From Lentisphaeria bacterium (GTDB lineage: Bacteria > Verrucomicrobiota > Lentisphaeria > Victivallales > Victivallaceae): a stretch of 64,000 nt of DNA. Made by a program: the position numbers and the translations under genes. Within the stretch, counting starts at the first letter, position 1. Each line of letters opens with the position of its first letter. The notes under the pieces are model-generated. The model saw only the letters and a program-made list of their open reading frames with translations. It made no database searches and was not told the origin of the DNA. Positions 25,565-34,705 of this stretch are shown in pieces. Where the stretch lies: positions 37,013-101,012 of the forward strand of contig JABLYX010000013.1 of NCBI GenBank assembly GCA_018265615.1, written 5' to 3'.

Positions 25565-26690
25565 CGGCCTGCCTCCGCGGATCGATATCACCCAGGGCGC
25601 ACATCTGCCGGATGCTCGCAAGATCCGCCGCCGACTGCGAAGCGTACTCCTTCGGGAGTTCAATCCGCTCCGCGAGATCGACCGCCATCGAAAGCGCGGT
25701 CACGCAGTCGATGATGAACTGCCTGCGGCAGCCGTCCTCATCCGACGGATTCCCCTCGGCGCGCAGCATATGGCAGTCGAATTCGACCGCCCCCTTCCAG
25801 CCGACCCGGTTCAGCGCGTGGAACATCATGACCGTCTCCTTGAGTCCCTCAGGCCCGATGAGCGGCGGGAAATCGTTGTCGAACTGCGCCTTGATCTGCG
25901 AGCCGAAATGCAGGAACTTCAGCTTGTCCATGCTGCACAGATAGGCCACCGTCATGCAGGCGTTCATGAGCGCCATCGACTCGTGCTGCAGCAGCTCCGG
26001 ATTCACGCCCCAGAAGCCGGGCTCCTTCAGCTTGCCGCAGATGAATCCCGCCGCGTGCCCGCTGGTCGGCAGGAACATCTGGCCGCGCGGCTCGTTCGGC
26101 TTCGGTTCGATCGTAGCGCCGATATAGTTCGTCATATTGTTCGTGCGGATGTAGTCGGTCACATGGTTCAGCCCCTCCGCGAGCCACTCGTAGACCTGCT
26201 CCCACTGCGTCACGACCGGAACCTCGAAGCCGTCGCGGGCGACCCAGTAGATATAGTATTTCGCGCCGAAAAAACGGCCGATGCGCAGCGTGCGCTCGAC
26301 CTTCAGCGCGGCGAGGCGGCGGATCTCCGGATCCGGGTTGCAGAGTCCGCCGTCGCGGAACAGCCGGTTCCCGTGCAGGCTGCAGATCGAGGCATGGACC
26401 TTCACGCCCGCATCGTCCAGCACGGCCTTGATCTCGCGCAGTCTGCGGCAGGCGGGGCTCGCCGGGTCGAGGTCGTCCTCCGGGTGCTCCGGATCCCACG
26501 GCACAAGGTCGTCGTCATGGTAGCTCGTCGCCTCGATGTACCCCTCGCGCCCGGCCCAGGCGATCAGCTTCGCGATTTCGAGCGAATCGGCGCGGGAGAG
26601 CACCGCCCCGCCGAACGGATCGCTCAACGGGCTGCCCACGCACCAGAACGGCATCGAACGATAAGTCACGCATCCCCGATTGAAATCCAT
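25542..26690 (-). CDS. xylA: xylose isomerase
   Basis: This 382-residue enzyme converts D-xylose to D-xylulose. It fits the short (class I, actinobacterial-type) xylose isomerases: catalytic His in TSYHDDDLVPWD, metal-binding Glu in TIEPKPNEPRG, the GHAAGF loop, WGVNPELLQHESMALMN, and the second metal cluster in FHALNRVGWKGAVEFDCHM. GGGAGG lies 8 bases before the ATG at 26690. A longer frame upstream is antisense to the AraC gene. With xylB it forms the xylose pathway. A divergent AraC regulator lies 99 bp away. Confidence 0.88.
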   Translation of the reverse strand: MDFNRGCVTYRSMPFWCVGSPLSDPFGGAVLSRADSLEIAKLIAWAGREGYIEATSYHDDDLVPWDPEHPEDDLDPASPACRRLREIKAVLDDAGVKVHASICSLHGNRLFRDGGLCNPDPEIRRLAALKVERTLRIGRFFGAKYYIYWVARDGFEVPVVTQWEQVYEWLAEGLNHVTDYIRTNNMTNYIGATIEPKPNEPRGQMFLPTSGHAAGFICGKLKEPGFWGVNPELLQHESMALMNACMTVAYLCSMDKLKFLHFGSQIKAQFDNDFPPLIGPEGLKETVMMFHALNRVGWKGAVEFDCHMLRAEGNPSDEDGCRRQFIIDCVTALSMAVDLAERIELPKEYASQSAADLASIRQMCALGDIDPRRQADGALARN

Positions 26691-26754
26691 AGTTTCAGCC
26701 TCCCTGTTCTGTTGGTTTCCATTGATGAATATAGCCGCATTTCTCATCATTTCC

Positions 26755-26783
26755 TTGAATTTCTCAACAAAAAAGGGTATTAT
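26755..26783 (+). promoter_or_regulatory. promoter of cupin-AraC regulator
   Basis: TTGAAT at 26755-26760, a 17-base spacer and TATTAT at 26778-26783. The expected start of the RNA falls at or next to the first ATG (26790), so the mRNA would have little or no leader. Confidence 0.55.
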
Positions 26784-26789
26784 ATCACC

Positions 26790-27689
26790 ATGATGGCGGA
26801 AAAATCGACAAAAGCGCTTGGCGCATATTACTTTGAGAACCCGGAGCTGCCGGTCGCCGTCGCGGAAGTCAGGGCGGCGGCGGAGACGCAGCATGCGCAC
26901 GATCTCACCGCGCGGGAGCACTGTCACGATTTCTCGGAGCTGGTGCTCATCACGGCCGGCAGCGGATCGCAGTTCATCGACGGCGCGGAGTACCCGGTGA
27001 CGGCGGGCGACGTGTTCCTCATCCGGGGGCGCTCGAGCCACTGTTTTCCGGACCGGCGGCAGGTCAGCATGCTGAACGTGCAGTTCGACCCGGAACGTCT
27101 CGCGCTGCCGTACGGCTTCCTGCGGCAGATTCCGGGGTACAACGTGATCTTCCAGCTGGAACCGACCATGCGCGGCTACCGCGGCGGCGGGAACCGCCTG
27201 CGGCTCGACCGCAACGGCCTCGCGCTCGCGGAAGAGCAAATCCGGCAGCTCCGCACCGAACTCAAGCAGCGTACGCCGGGCTACGAAGCGGCGGCGCTCG
27301 CGCTGCTGCTCGAACTCATCGTCTTCGTGTCGCGCCGCTACGGCGGCTCCCCCGCCCCGAACCATGCCGCTCTGCTGCGGATGGGGGAAGTCATCAGCCG
27401 GATCGAGCGCGACTATGCCTCGCCGATCACGCTCGCGCGCCTCGCCGCAATCGCCTGCACCTCACCGAACAACCTGCTGCGGCTGTTCCGGACCGCGACC
27501 GGAAGCTCCCCGATCGAATATCTGCTGAAGGTCCGGCTGCGCCGCGCGGCCGAGCTGCTGCGGAAGAGCGCGCTCCCGGTCGGAGAAATCGCCGCGCAAT
27601 GCGGCTTCAACGACTCGAACTACTTCACGAAAAGATTCCGGAGCCTTTACGGGGAGAGTCCCCGGAACTACCGCAACAGCCTGAAGTGA
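26790..27689 (+). CDS. AraC-family regulator with N-terminal cupin
   Basis: This is a 299-residue regulator. The N-terminal 150 residues form a cupin sensor (REHCHDFSELVLITAGSGSQFIDGAEYPVTAGDVFLI, the RhaS/AraC arrangement with histidines). The C-terminal 100 residues are the double helix-turn-helix (ITLARLAAIACTSPNNLLRLFRTATGSSPIEYLLKVRLRRAAELL; VGEIAAQCGFNDSNYFTKRFRSLYGESPRNYR). It is divergent from xylAB and likely regulates it. Two ATG codons in a row (26790, 26793) are possible starts. The only purine-rich tract is 13 bases away, and the promoter implies a very short leader. Confidence 0.85.
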   Translation: MMAEKSTKALGAYYFENPELPVAVAEVRAAAETQHAHDLTAREHCHDFSELVLITAGSGSQFIDGAEYPVTAGDVFLIRGRSSHCFPDRRQVSMLNVQFDPERLALPYGFLRQIPGYNVIFQLEPTMRGYRGGGNRLRLDRNGLALAEEQIRQLRTELKQRTPGYEAAALALLLELIVFVSRRYGGSPAPNHAALLRMGEVISRIERDYASPITLARLAAIACTSPNNLLRLFRTATGSSPIEYLLKVRLRRAAELLRKSALPVGEIAAQCGFNDSNYFTKRFRSLYGESPRNYRNSLK

Positions 27690-27691
27690 CG

Positions 27692-28705
27692 CTATTGCGC
27701 GCTCCCGGCGGAGAAGCGGCCCCGCTCCCGGTCAAACACCAGCCTGTCCCGGTTCGCCTCATACCACGCAAGCAGCGTCTCCGGGTCGGCGGGCTGCCCG
27801 GTCAGGGCGACCAGTTCGGCAGCCCCACCGCCGGGGAAAGCGTAACAGGCAGCCGACGACTTCCGGTCCTGAAGCTGAAAGATGAGCTCGCCCAATGCCT
27901 CGACCGAACCGTAACGGGCCGCCGGGTACGCATATCCGAAACGCACGGGGCCGGAATGGCTTTTGCGGAACCGCTCCCACGCGCGCCGGGTGATTTCCGG
28001 CAGGTCCGCATCCGGAAACGCCTCGATCACCGGAAACAGCCCGAAAGCGTCAGAGCGCGAGCAGTAACACTCGATCATGCGTTTGCGGTTCTCCGGCTTG
28101 CCGGCCAGTTTATCATATGCGCCGAACAACGGCGGTTCAAGGCGGCGGGCCTTTTCGAGCGCGTCCATCAGCTCCGGCTCCATCTCCTTCTCCCATCCAT
28201 GCTCCCTGATCGGTCCGGCCAGAACCGGGTAATTCGCAATCTCCCGCTTCACAACCGCCTTATCCGCCTCTCCCACCAAGGTGTCGAACGCCCGGAGCAG
28301 ACAGGAGCGGTTCATTCCGCCCGACCTCCAGAACGGCAGGACAACCTCCAGATGGCCGGGACCGATCCGGCGCAGCATCCCGATCTGCGGATCGATGGAG
28401 GAACAGGAGTTCTGCCCGGCGGAAGCCTCCATGATCTCCCGAATATAGCGCCGGATCTGCTCATCCGTCGCGTTTTCCGGCAGTATGATTTTTTCGAGAG
28501 CGGCGACATCCGGCCCCTTTGCCCGATCCCGCGGAAAGCCCGGCGCACACTCAAGCCTTTCATCCAAGCCTTCGAGCTTCCGATCCAATTCACTGATTTC
28601 CTCCTGCATCACGGCCAACTCCATTTCGGCGGCGGAGGGCGAGGCACGGCAGCCCGCGAGAAACGCGGCGGCGGCGACGGCGACGGGCAACCCATACACT
28701 CTCAT
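27692..28705 (-). CDS. predicted lipoprotein of unknown function
   Basis: This 337-residue protein begins with a lipoprotein signal (VAVAAAAFLAGC, Cys near residue 19). A short coiled-coil follows at about residues 27 to 50 (MELAVMQEEISELDRKLEGLDERL), and the rest is helical with no family that I recognise. It probably sits in the outer or inner membrane facing the periplasm. GGGAGG precedes the ATG by 10 bases. It ends 2 bp from the end of the convergent AraC gene and lies downstream of the amidase gene on the same strand. Confidence 0.6.
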   Translation of the reverse strand: MRVYGLPVAVAAAAFLAGCRASPSAAEMELAVMQEEISELDRKLEGLDERLECAPGFPRDRAKGPDVAALEKIILPENATDEQIRRYIREIMEASAGQNSCSSIDPQIGMLRRIGPGHLEVVLPFWRSGGMNRSCLLRAFDTLVGEADKAVVKREIANYPVLAGPIREHGWEKEMEPELMDALEKARRLEPPLFGAYDKLAGKPENRKRMIECYCSRSDAFGLFPVIEAFPDADLPEITRRAWERFRKSHSGPVRFGYAYPAARYGSVEALGELIFQLQDRKSSAACYAFPGGGAAELVALTGQPADPETLLAWYEANRDRLVFDRERGRFSAGSAQ

Positions 28706-28806
28706 GACCGGAAAATCCTCCCTGAAAAGATTCGGATAATCATAATTATGGCAAAATCTGAATCAAAAAGCAAGAAAGCACACGTGAATATCCGCAAAAA
28801 TGCGCG

Positions 28807-29781
28807 TCACCGCGCAAGCGAACGGTGGTAGTTCAGGATTCCGGCCGCGATCCCGCGCGCAAGCTTGTCCTGATACGCGGCGCTTCCGAGATTCGCCTCG
28901 TCGCTGCGGTTGGAGACGAAACCGACCTCGACCAGCGCTCCGGGGCAGCGGATGTCGCGCAGCACCGCAAAACGCGCGAATTTCACACCGCGGTCCTCCG
29001 CCCGGGTCTGCACGAGCATCGAACGCTGCAGATTGTAGGCGAGCAGGAAATTATTCGGGTTTTTCGCGTTGCCCGCATAGCTGCGCCCATCGGGCTTGCC
29101 GCTGTTGCTCGAAGCAGCTCCCTCCGGCGTCAGGCAGAAGGTTTCAATGCCGCGCACACCGCGATCCGCGGCGGAATTCACATGGATCGAAACGAAGAGG
29201 TCCGCGCCGGTCCGGTTCGCATAGGCGCTGCGCGCATCGAGCGACAGCGTCGTGTCGCGCGTACGGGTCAGCTCCACCCTGTAGCCGTATGCGCGCAGGA
29301 TTCCGGCCACCCGGTTCGCAAGGTTCAGCGTGATCGTCTTCTCCTGCAGCCTCTGCCCGGCGGTCCCCTGATCGCGCCCGCCGTGGCCGGGGTCGAGCAC
29401 GATCTTGCCGACCCGGTGCTTGTAGGGCGTTTTCGCTCCGAGGAAGGGCACGAGCATATTGTCGCAGTCGACCTTCCCGAGATACGGGTTCTGCCCCTGC
29501 ATCAGCAGCGGATGGCAGAGATTCACCCGGACATTGTTGAATGAAGCATACCGCCGGGCCGGATAGAAAACCAGCCGCTCCTTTCCCTTCGAAAGCGTGA
29601 TCTGCGCCGCGCTGCGCAATGCGACGGCGGAAAGCCCCGCCGCCGCATCCAGCAGATGGACGCTGCGACGCCCCCCCGACCAGATGGAACGCAGCCGGGC
29701 CGGAGCCGCGTCAAGCACAGCTCCCCCGAAAAACGCGAAAAACAACAGCAGCGGCAGGATCCTGTTCCGGAAAAACTTCAT
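28807..29781 (-). CDS. N-acetylmuramoyl-L-alanine amidase (Amidase_3)
   Basis: This 324-residue cell-wall hydrolase has a signal or anchor segment (ILPLLLFFAFFGGAVLDAAPA). The catalytic zinc domain spans residues 130 to 320: IVLDPGHGGRDQG (His), EKTITLNLANRV (Glu), FVSIHVNSA (His) and ALVEVGFVSNRSDE (catalytic Glu). It splits the stem peptide from MurNAc, as AmiA/B/C do. An N-terminal AMIN-like beta region may place it at the envelope. GGGAGG precedes the ATG. It lies 8 bp behind thiD and so is co-transcribed. Confidence 0.88.
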   Translation of the reverse strand: MKFFRNRILPLLLFFAFFGGAVLDAAPARLRSIWSGGRRSVHLLDAAAGLSAVALRSAAQITLSKGKERLVFYPARRYASFNNVRVNLCHPLLMQGQNPYLGKVDCDNMLVPFLGAKTPYKHRVGKIVLDPGHGGRDQGTAGQRLQEKTITLNLANRVAGILRAYGYRVELTRTRDTTLSLDARSAYANRTGADLFVSIHVNSAADRGVRGIETFCLTPEGAASSNSGKPDGRSYAGNAKNPNNFLLAYNLQRSMLVQTRAEDRGVKFARFAVLRDIRCPGALVEVGFVSNRSDEANLGSAAYQDKLARGIAAGILNYHRSLAR

Positions 29782-29789
29782 CGGCCTCC

Positions 29790-30635
29790 CTACGCCTTTT
29801 CAAGCCGGACCTGGTCGACCCGGTCCTCCACCGGCGGATACATCGCCAGCACCCCGTCGCCGATTTCGACGCATTCGGCCAACGACCCGAGCACGAACGC
29901 CTTCGCCTCGCAAAGCGCGTTCTTCCACGGCATATCCAACGCAAAGCCGGCCGTCATCGCGGCGGAAAGCGTGCAGCCGGTCCCGTGGGACTGGCCGCGG
30001 TCCGGCAGCCGCCGCGAGGTCAACCGGTAGAGGACTCCCCCGCGGCAGACACAATCGCACGCGAACTTTCCGGCCGGAGCGTGCCCGCTTTTGAGCAGGA
30101 CGGACGCACCCCATTTTTCATGGCACTCGCGCGCGGCGTCGAGATAGTCCTGTTCGCTTTTCAGCTTGCGGCCGAGCAGCAGCTCCGCCTCCGGGATGTT
30201 CGGGGTGATCCACGCCGCCAGCGGCAGGAGCTCGTCCCGCAGCGCCTGAATCGCGGACTCCTCCAGAAGCACGCTCCCGGAGGTCGAGACCATCACCGGA
30301 TCGACCACCAGCTGCAGTTCATGCCGCTTCGCGGCTTTCGCGACCGCCGAAACGATCCCGGCGGAAAACAGCATCCCCGTCTTGGCCCAGCGGACCTGAA
30401 TCGCCTCCATTACCGCGTCGATCTGTGCAGCGACTCCTTCGGCCGGAACCGCGTCGATCCGCGTCACGCGTCTCGGGTTCTGGCTCGTCAGGGCGGTGAT
30501 GGCCGTGCAGCCGTAGATGCCGAATGCGTTGAAGGTGCGCAAGTCGGCCTGGATCCCCGCGCCGCCGCCGGAATCGCTGCCGGCAATCGTGAGAGCGGAG
30601 GGGTAGATTTCGTTTTTCGGATTATTTTTCGTCAT
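29790..30635 (-). CDS. thiD: hydroxymethylpyrimidine/phosphomethylpyrimidine kinase
   Basis: This 281-residue ribokinase-type enzyme phosphorylates HMP and HMP-P in thiamine synthesis or salvage. Motifs are TIAGSDSGGGAGIQADLRTF at the N-terminus, WAKTGMLFSA, VVDPVMVSTSGSVLL, ITPNIPEAELLLG and the anion-hole motif SHGTGCTLSAAM. The length is normal. The ATG at 30635 was preferred over an upstream ATG because the conserved region starts there; its ribosome site is weak. No TPP riboswitch was found upstream. Confidence 0.9.
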   Translation of the reverse strand: MTKNNPKNEIYPSALTIAGSDSGGGAGIQADLRTFNAFGIYGCTAITALTSQNPRRVTRIDAVPAEGVAAQIDAVMEAIQVRWAKTGMLFSAGIVSAVAKAAKRHELQLVVDPVMVSTSGSVLLEESAIQALRDELLPLAAWITPNIPEAELLLGRKLKSEQDYLDAARECHEKWGASVLLKSGHAPAGKFACDCVCRGGVLYRLTSRRLPDRGQSHGTGCTLSAAMTAGFALDMPWKNALCEAKAFVLGSLAECVEIGDGVLAMYPPVEDRVDQVRLEKA

Positions 30636-30736
30636 GATTTGTTTTTGGCCGTTTGAACGGTTATATTGCTCCCGTAGTGTGATATTATGGAGTTGAAGAT
30701 ACATCCACAACCGTAAAAAAACAAATCGGAATTCCG

Positions 30737-32131
30737 ATGTTTTTTCAGATATTGTTCAGAATCGCCCTTGTGATCGGATTCGCCGCGGTGCTGCCGCCGC
30801 TGCGGGCCGCTACCGTCGTAACCGCGGACGGGCTCGAGATCGACATGGACCGCAGCGACTCCGAATCCCTCGCGACAATCGACGAGCTGCGCGCGCTTGA
30901 GCGGCAGATCACGACGCTCTTCCGGGTCAGCGGCAGACGGCTGCCGCTGCGCTGCCGCGTGACCGTCTCCGGCGACCTGCCGCCGGGAGAGCTCCGGGCC
31001 GATTTCAGGCCGCAGGAGTGGATTCTCTCTTTCAACGACCGCGGGAACGCCTGGCGCGACAGCTTCCGGCTCCGGCGGCGGCTGACCGGGCTCATGCTGC
31101 TCTCGAAGGTTCCGGGCGCGGAGGTTCCGCCGTCGCCGGACTATCTGCCCGGCTGGGTGGCGGCCGGCATCGCCTCGCGGCTCCGCAGCTCGAAGGAGAG
31201 CGAGCTCATCCTGAGCCGCAACCGTTATTTCCCGGTCCTGCGGGCTTTGTCCGAGCAGGGGAAGTTCCCGGATTTCCGGCAGATGCGGACCCTGACGCCA
31301 GAGCTTCTCGCGCCGCCGGCGATGGAGTGGTACCGCGAGCTCAGCCGCGTGATGCTCGACTGCGGTTCGGTCGTGTCGAGTTCAGCCGACAACGCGCTGC
31401 TCGACTACTGCCTCCTGGCGGCCCGCCCCGGCAGCATCGAGGAGCAGAACTTCAAAGCGACGCTCGGGCGGCTCTTCCTCGCCGGCGCGGAGCCGGAAGG
31501 AGTTTCCGGGGAAGGCGTTCCGGGCTCCCCTGCCCCGCCCCCCCTCTCCGACGATGAGAAGATCCAGCGCGTCCTCGAACGCTACGCCCGGCTCATCGCC
31601 TTCAACGAATTCTTTCCACAGCCGGCCCCGCTGACGGCGGCGGCGTTCGAAGCGGCGATGAAATTCGAGCTGCCGGTGCTCGGCGCCGACGGCCGGCCGA
31701 CCGGAGAAATGACGGACGCCGACCTCTTCAATCTGCCGGAGCTCCTGCCGGGGCGGCGGGATGCGGGGCAGCTCCGGGAAACTCTGCGAAGCCGGCTTCT
31801 CGCCCTCGGAGCGGGAAACGACCGGGCGTTCGCCCAGGAGCTTGCCGCCCTCGCGGAAGACCTCTACCGGCTGCCGCTCGCACCGCAGGCCCGCCCCGCC
31901 CCGCCCCCCTCGCCGGCCGAGCGGTTCCGGCAGAGAATCACGCGGATCCGCAACGGCCTCGAACGGCGCGCGGCGATCGAAAGCTTCCTCGCCGCGGCCG
32001 AAACGGAGTTCCAACCGCCCAGCCGGTTCTACGGCGCGGCGGTCAGGGAAGCACGGCGTCCCTCGCCGGTGCTCTCGCCCGAAGCGCAGAAGTTTCTGGA
32101 ACAGGTGGAATCCGAGTGGCTCGACGATTGA
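30737..32131 (+). CDS. exported protein of unknown function
   Basis: This 464-residue protein has a signal peptide (FFQILFRIALVIGFAAVLPPLRA). The middle has a pattern seen in peptidase-like proteins without a metal motif (a YLPGWVAAGIASRLRSS segment where gluzincin-like families place HExxH). A Pro-rich linker lies near residue 260 (GSPAPPPLSDDEK), with helical segments at the end. No family is recognised. It is divergent from thiD and directly precedes the promoter of fabK. Confidence 0.55.
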   Translation: MFFQILFRIALVIGFAAVLPPLRAATVVTADGLEIDMDRSDSESLATIDELRALERQITTLFRVSGRRLPLRCRVTVSGDLPPGELRADFRPQEWILSFNDRGNAWRDSFRLRRRLTGLMLLSKVPGAEVPPSPDYLPGWVAAGIASRLRSSKESELILSRNRYFPVLRALSEQGKFPDFRQMRTLTPELLAPPAMEWYRELSRVMLDCGSVVSSSADNALLDYCLLAARPGSIEEQNFKATLGRLFLAGAEPEGVSGEGVPGSPAPPPLSDDEKIQRVLERYARLIAFNEFFPQPAPLTAAAFEAAMKFELPVLGADGRPTGEMTDADLFNLPELLPGRRDAGQLRETLRSRLLALGAGNDRAFAQELAALAEDLYRLPLAPQARPAPPPSPAERFRQRITRIRNGLERRAAIESFLAAAETEFQPPSRFYGAAVREARRPSPVLSPEAQKFLEQVESEWLDD

Positions 32132-32156
32132 AAAGGGAATGGTGCGGTGCTATATT
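32128..32156 (+). promoter_or_regulatory. promoter of fabK-like gene
   Basis: TTGAAA at 32128-32133 (overlapping the upstream stop codon), a 17-base spacer and TATATT at 32151-32156. The leader is about 66 bases. Confidence 0.65.
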
Positions 32157-32228
32157 AATAAGCTGTTCTCTCTTGCGGGATGCAGCAGGGAAAAAGTATT
32201 TCATTTCAGGGAAAAGAGAAAGAAACAG

Positions 32229-33260
32229 ATGAACGATTTGTCAATGCTGACTCCGTTGATGCGCCGCGGGAGCGAATTCCTCGGCGTGAAGTATCCGATT
32301 ATCTGCGGCGCGATGACCTGGGTTTCGGAGCCGAAACTCGTCTCCGCCGTCTGCAATGCCGGCGGCTTCGGCTGCCTCGCGGGCGGCAACGCCCCGTGCG
32401 ATATCCTCGAAAAGCAGATCGCTGAGCTCAGGAGCCTGACCCCGAATAACTTCGCGGTGAACCTCATCACGATCGCCCCGGCCTACAAGGACCATCTCGC
32501 GATGCTCGACCGGGTCAAGGTCCCGTACATCATCTTCGCGGGCAGCTTCCCGAAGGAGAAGGAAATCGCCGCGGCAAAGGCGACCGGAGCCAAAGTGCTC
32601 TGCTTCGCATCGACCGTTTCGATCGCGGAACGCATGATCCGCTTCGGCGCCGACGGCATCATCCTCGAAGGCAGCGAAGCCGGCGGCCATATCGGCCACG
32701 TTTCGAGCATGGTGCTGATCCAGCAGGTGCTCTACAAGTTCCACGAACAGATTCCGATCTTCATCGCGGGCGGCATCGGGACCGGCAAGATGATGGCGCA
32801 CCTGCTGACGATGGGGGCCGCGGGCGTCCAGCTCGGAACCCGCTTCGTCATGACGAAGGAATCGACCGTGCACCCGGCCTTCAAGGAGGCGTTCCGCCAT
32901 GCGAATGCCCGCGATGCGATTTCGACCCCGCAGTACGACCAGAAGCTTCCGGTCGTCGCGGTCCGCGCGCTGCGCAACAAGGGAACCGACCTCTTCGGGC
33001 AGCTCCAGCTGCGGCTGCTGCGCGAGCTCGAAGCGGGAGCCATCCACCGCACCCAGGCGCAGGAGGAGGTCGAGAAATTCTGGATCGGCGCGCTCCGCCG
33101 CGCCGCGATCGACGGCGACGTCGACAACGGCTCGCTGATGGCGGGCCAGTCGGTCGGCCTCGTCGATGAGGTCATCACCGTGCAGGAGCTGGTCGATGAG
33201 CTGCTCGCCGGAGCGGAAGCCGAACTCGCTGAACTCAAAAAGAAGCTTTGCGGCTGCTGA
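32229..33260 (+). CDS. fabK: enoyl-ACP reductase II, FabK-like
   Basis: This 343-residue FMN-dependent TIM-barrel protein is of the nitronate monooxygenase/FabK group. YPIICGAMTWVSEPKLVSAV and GGFGCLAGGNAP at the start, EGSEAGGHIGHVSSMVL (catalytic His), IFIAGGIGTGKMMA and VQLGTRFVMTKES follow FabK order, and GDVDNGSLMAGQSVGLV is the ending typical for FabK rather than nitronate monooxygenase. It would catalyse the last step of fatty-acid elongation. It begins at ATG 32229 after a purine-rich stretch. MreC follows after 24 bp. Confidence 0.78.
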   Translation: MNDLSMLTPLMRRGSEFLGVKYPIICGAMTWVSEPKLVSAVCNAGGFGCLAGGNAPCDILEKQIAELRSLTPNNFAVNLITIAPAYKDHLAMLDRVKVPYIIFAGSFPKEKEIAAAKATGAKVLCFASTVSIAERMIRFGADGIILEGSEAGGHIGHVSSMVLIQQVLYKFHEQIPIFIAGGIGTGKMMAHLLTMGAAGVQLGTRFVMTKESTVHPAFKEAFRHANARDAISTPQYDQKLPVVAVRALRNKGTDLFGQLQLRLLRELEAGAIHRTQAQEEVEKFWIGALRRAAIDGDVDNGSLMAGQSVGLVDEVITVQELVDELLAGAEAELAELKKKLCGC

Positions 33261-33284
33261 CGGAAAGGTCCTGAAGTACGGCCG

Positions 33285-34154
33285 ATGAACGAACCCGGAA
33301 AAAAATCCGACCGCAGGGTCTTTTTCGCGACGTCGGTCGTGCTCGCACTGCTTCTCGCTTTCGCCGGGTACCGGGCACTCCGCCGCAGCGCGGGGCTGCT
33401 CCTCGGTGATTTTTTCTACCCGTACCTCGCCCTGACGCACACGGTGTCGCGCGAGGTGTCGGAGCAATCGCTGCTGCTGCTCAGCCGCACAGAGCTCGCC
33501 GCCAAGGTCGAGGCGCTGATGCGCGAGAACCGCCGCCTCGAAACGGAAAAACGGCAGCTCGAAGCGCTCGCCGCCGAAAACCGGGCCCTGCGCGAGCTCT
33601 CGAAACTGCCGGCGGCGGCGCAATGGAACTACCATGCTGCGCAGATTCTGCTGCGCGACCCCCTCTTCTGGCGCGAAAAATTCACGGTCGGCGTCGACTC
33701 CGGCTCGGGAATCACGCCCGGCTCCGCAGTGATCGCCCCGGGGAGCGACGGCGCGCCGGCACTGGTCGGCGTGGTGTCCCGGGTCGGCAAGCGGAACGTC
33801 GAGGTCGAGACGATCTTCTCGGGGAACCTGCGCATCTCCGTTGCATTTCCCGAGGGGGGGAACGGCTTTCTGAACGCCGGTGAACGCAAAGCCTCCGCCG
33901 GGACCATCCCGGTCGGCTACATCCCGGTGAACCGCAGGGTCGCCGCCGGAGATCCCGCCCTTACGACCGGCTTCGCGACGGCCATTCCGCCGGGGCTCCT
34001 GGTCGGACGCCTCACGGCCCTCGACGAGGTAGATCCGAATTTTTCAAGCGCGCTGCACGTTTCCGGGCTGCTCGCGCCGGAGGTCGATTTCGACAATCTG
34101 CGTTTCGTCCTCATCGCGACGCCGGAGGCCGGCAGGAGGGATCCGGAACAATGA
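33285..34154 (+). CDS. mreC: rod shape-determining protein MreC
   Basis: This is a 289-residue bitopic inner-membrane protein. One TM segment lies at residues 13 to 33, a coiled coil at about 62 to 105 (ELAAKVEALMRENRRLETEKRQ), then the two beta-domains typical for MreC (GVDSGSGITPGSAVI, LVGVVSRVGKRNVEVETI, DPALTTGFATAIPPGLLVGRL). It links the elongasome to the periplasm. Its end overlaps mreD by 4 bp. Confidence 0.9.
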   Translation: MNEPGKKSDRRVFFATSVVLALLLAFAGYRALRRSAGLLLGDFFYPYLALTHTVSREVSEQSLLLLSRTELAAKVEALMRENRRLETEKRQLEALAAENRALRELSKLPAAAQWNYHAAQILLRDPLFWREKFTVGVDSGSGITPGSAVIAPGSDGAPALVGVVSRVGKRNVEVETIFSGNLRISVAFPEGGNGFLNAGERKASAGTIPVGYIPVNRRVAAGDPALTTGFATAIPPGLLVGRLTALDEVDPNFSSALHVSGLLAPEVDFDNLRFVLIATPEAGRRDPEQ

Positions 34155-34705
34155 AGGCAGTCTACGTTTTCACGCTGCTCTTCTTCTCCCTGCTGGCCGA
34201 GCTGCTGGCCGGGACGCTTGACCTGCCCCTTTTCCTCTCGGCCCTCGTGCTTTATTACATCTCGCTCACGGGGCCGCTCGGAGCGGCGTTCCTCTTCTCG
34301 ATCCTGTTCGGGGTACTGCTCGACCTCGCCTACGGCCGCGCCCTGCCTGTGACCGCGGTGATCCTGGCCGCATCGTTGGCCACGGGGCGGCTGATCCGCC
34401 TGAAGGCCCCGACGCATCCGTTTGAAACCGCGCTCTCCGGGATGGGAATCGCGTTGGCTGCGATCCTCGGCGGCAGCGTCGTGCGCCTCGCGCTCTCCAG
34501 CCAGCCGGAGAACTTCGGCGAGCTCTTCTGGGAGCTGATCTTTTTCGGCGCGCTCGGGCTCTTCCTGATGCCGCTGCTGACGCTCCTTCTGGATGCCGCC
34601 GGCAGGAAGCTCGGGCTGGCTTCCGCGCTCTGCGAACCGAAATCGAACTTCGACCGGCTGCGCCCGCGCCGCGTGCGCGAATCGCGGGAAAGGAAAGAGC
34701 CATGA
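34151..34705 (+). CDS. mreD: rod shape-determining protein MreD
   Basis: This 184-residue protein has five to six hydrophobic segments (FTLLFFSLLAELLAG; LFLSALVLYYISL; AAFLFSILFGVLLDLAYG; LIFFGALGLFLMPLLTLLLDAAG). The FGVLLDLAYG motif and the position between mreC and mrdA identify it as MreD. It overlaps both neighbours by 4 bp, so translation is coupled through the operon. Confidence 0.85.
   Translation: MKAVYVFTLLFFSLLAELLAGTLDLPLFLSALVLYYISLTGPLGAAFLFSILFGVLLDLAYGRALPVTAVILAASLATGRLIRLKAPTHPFETALSGMGIALAAILGGSVVRLALSSQPENFGELFWELIFFGALGLFLMPLLTLLLDAAGRKLGLASALCEPKSNFDRLRPRRVRESRERKEP

Noticed and set aside
30636..30736. TPP riboswitch before thiD
   Set aside because: The CUGAGA and ACCUGAU-type conserved segments of THI elements are absent in this short region.
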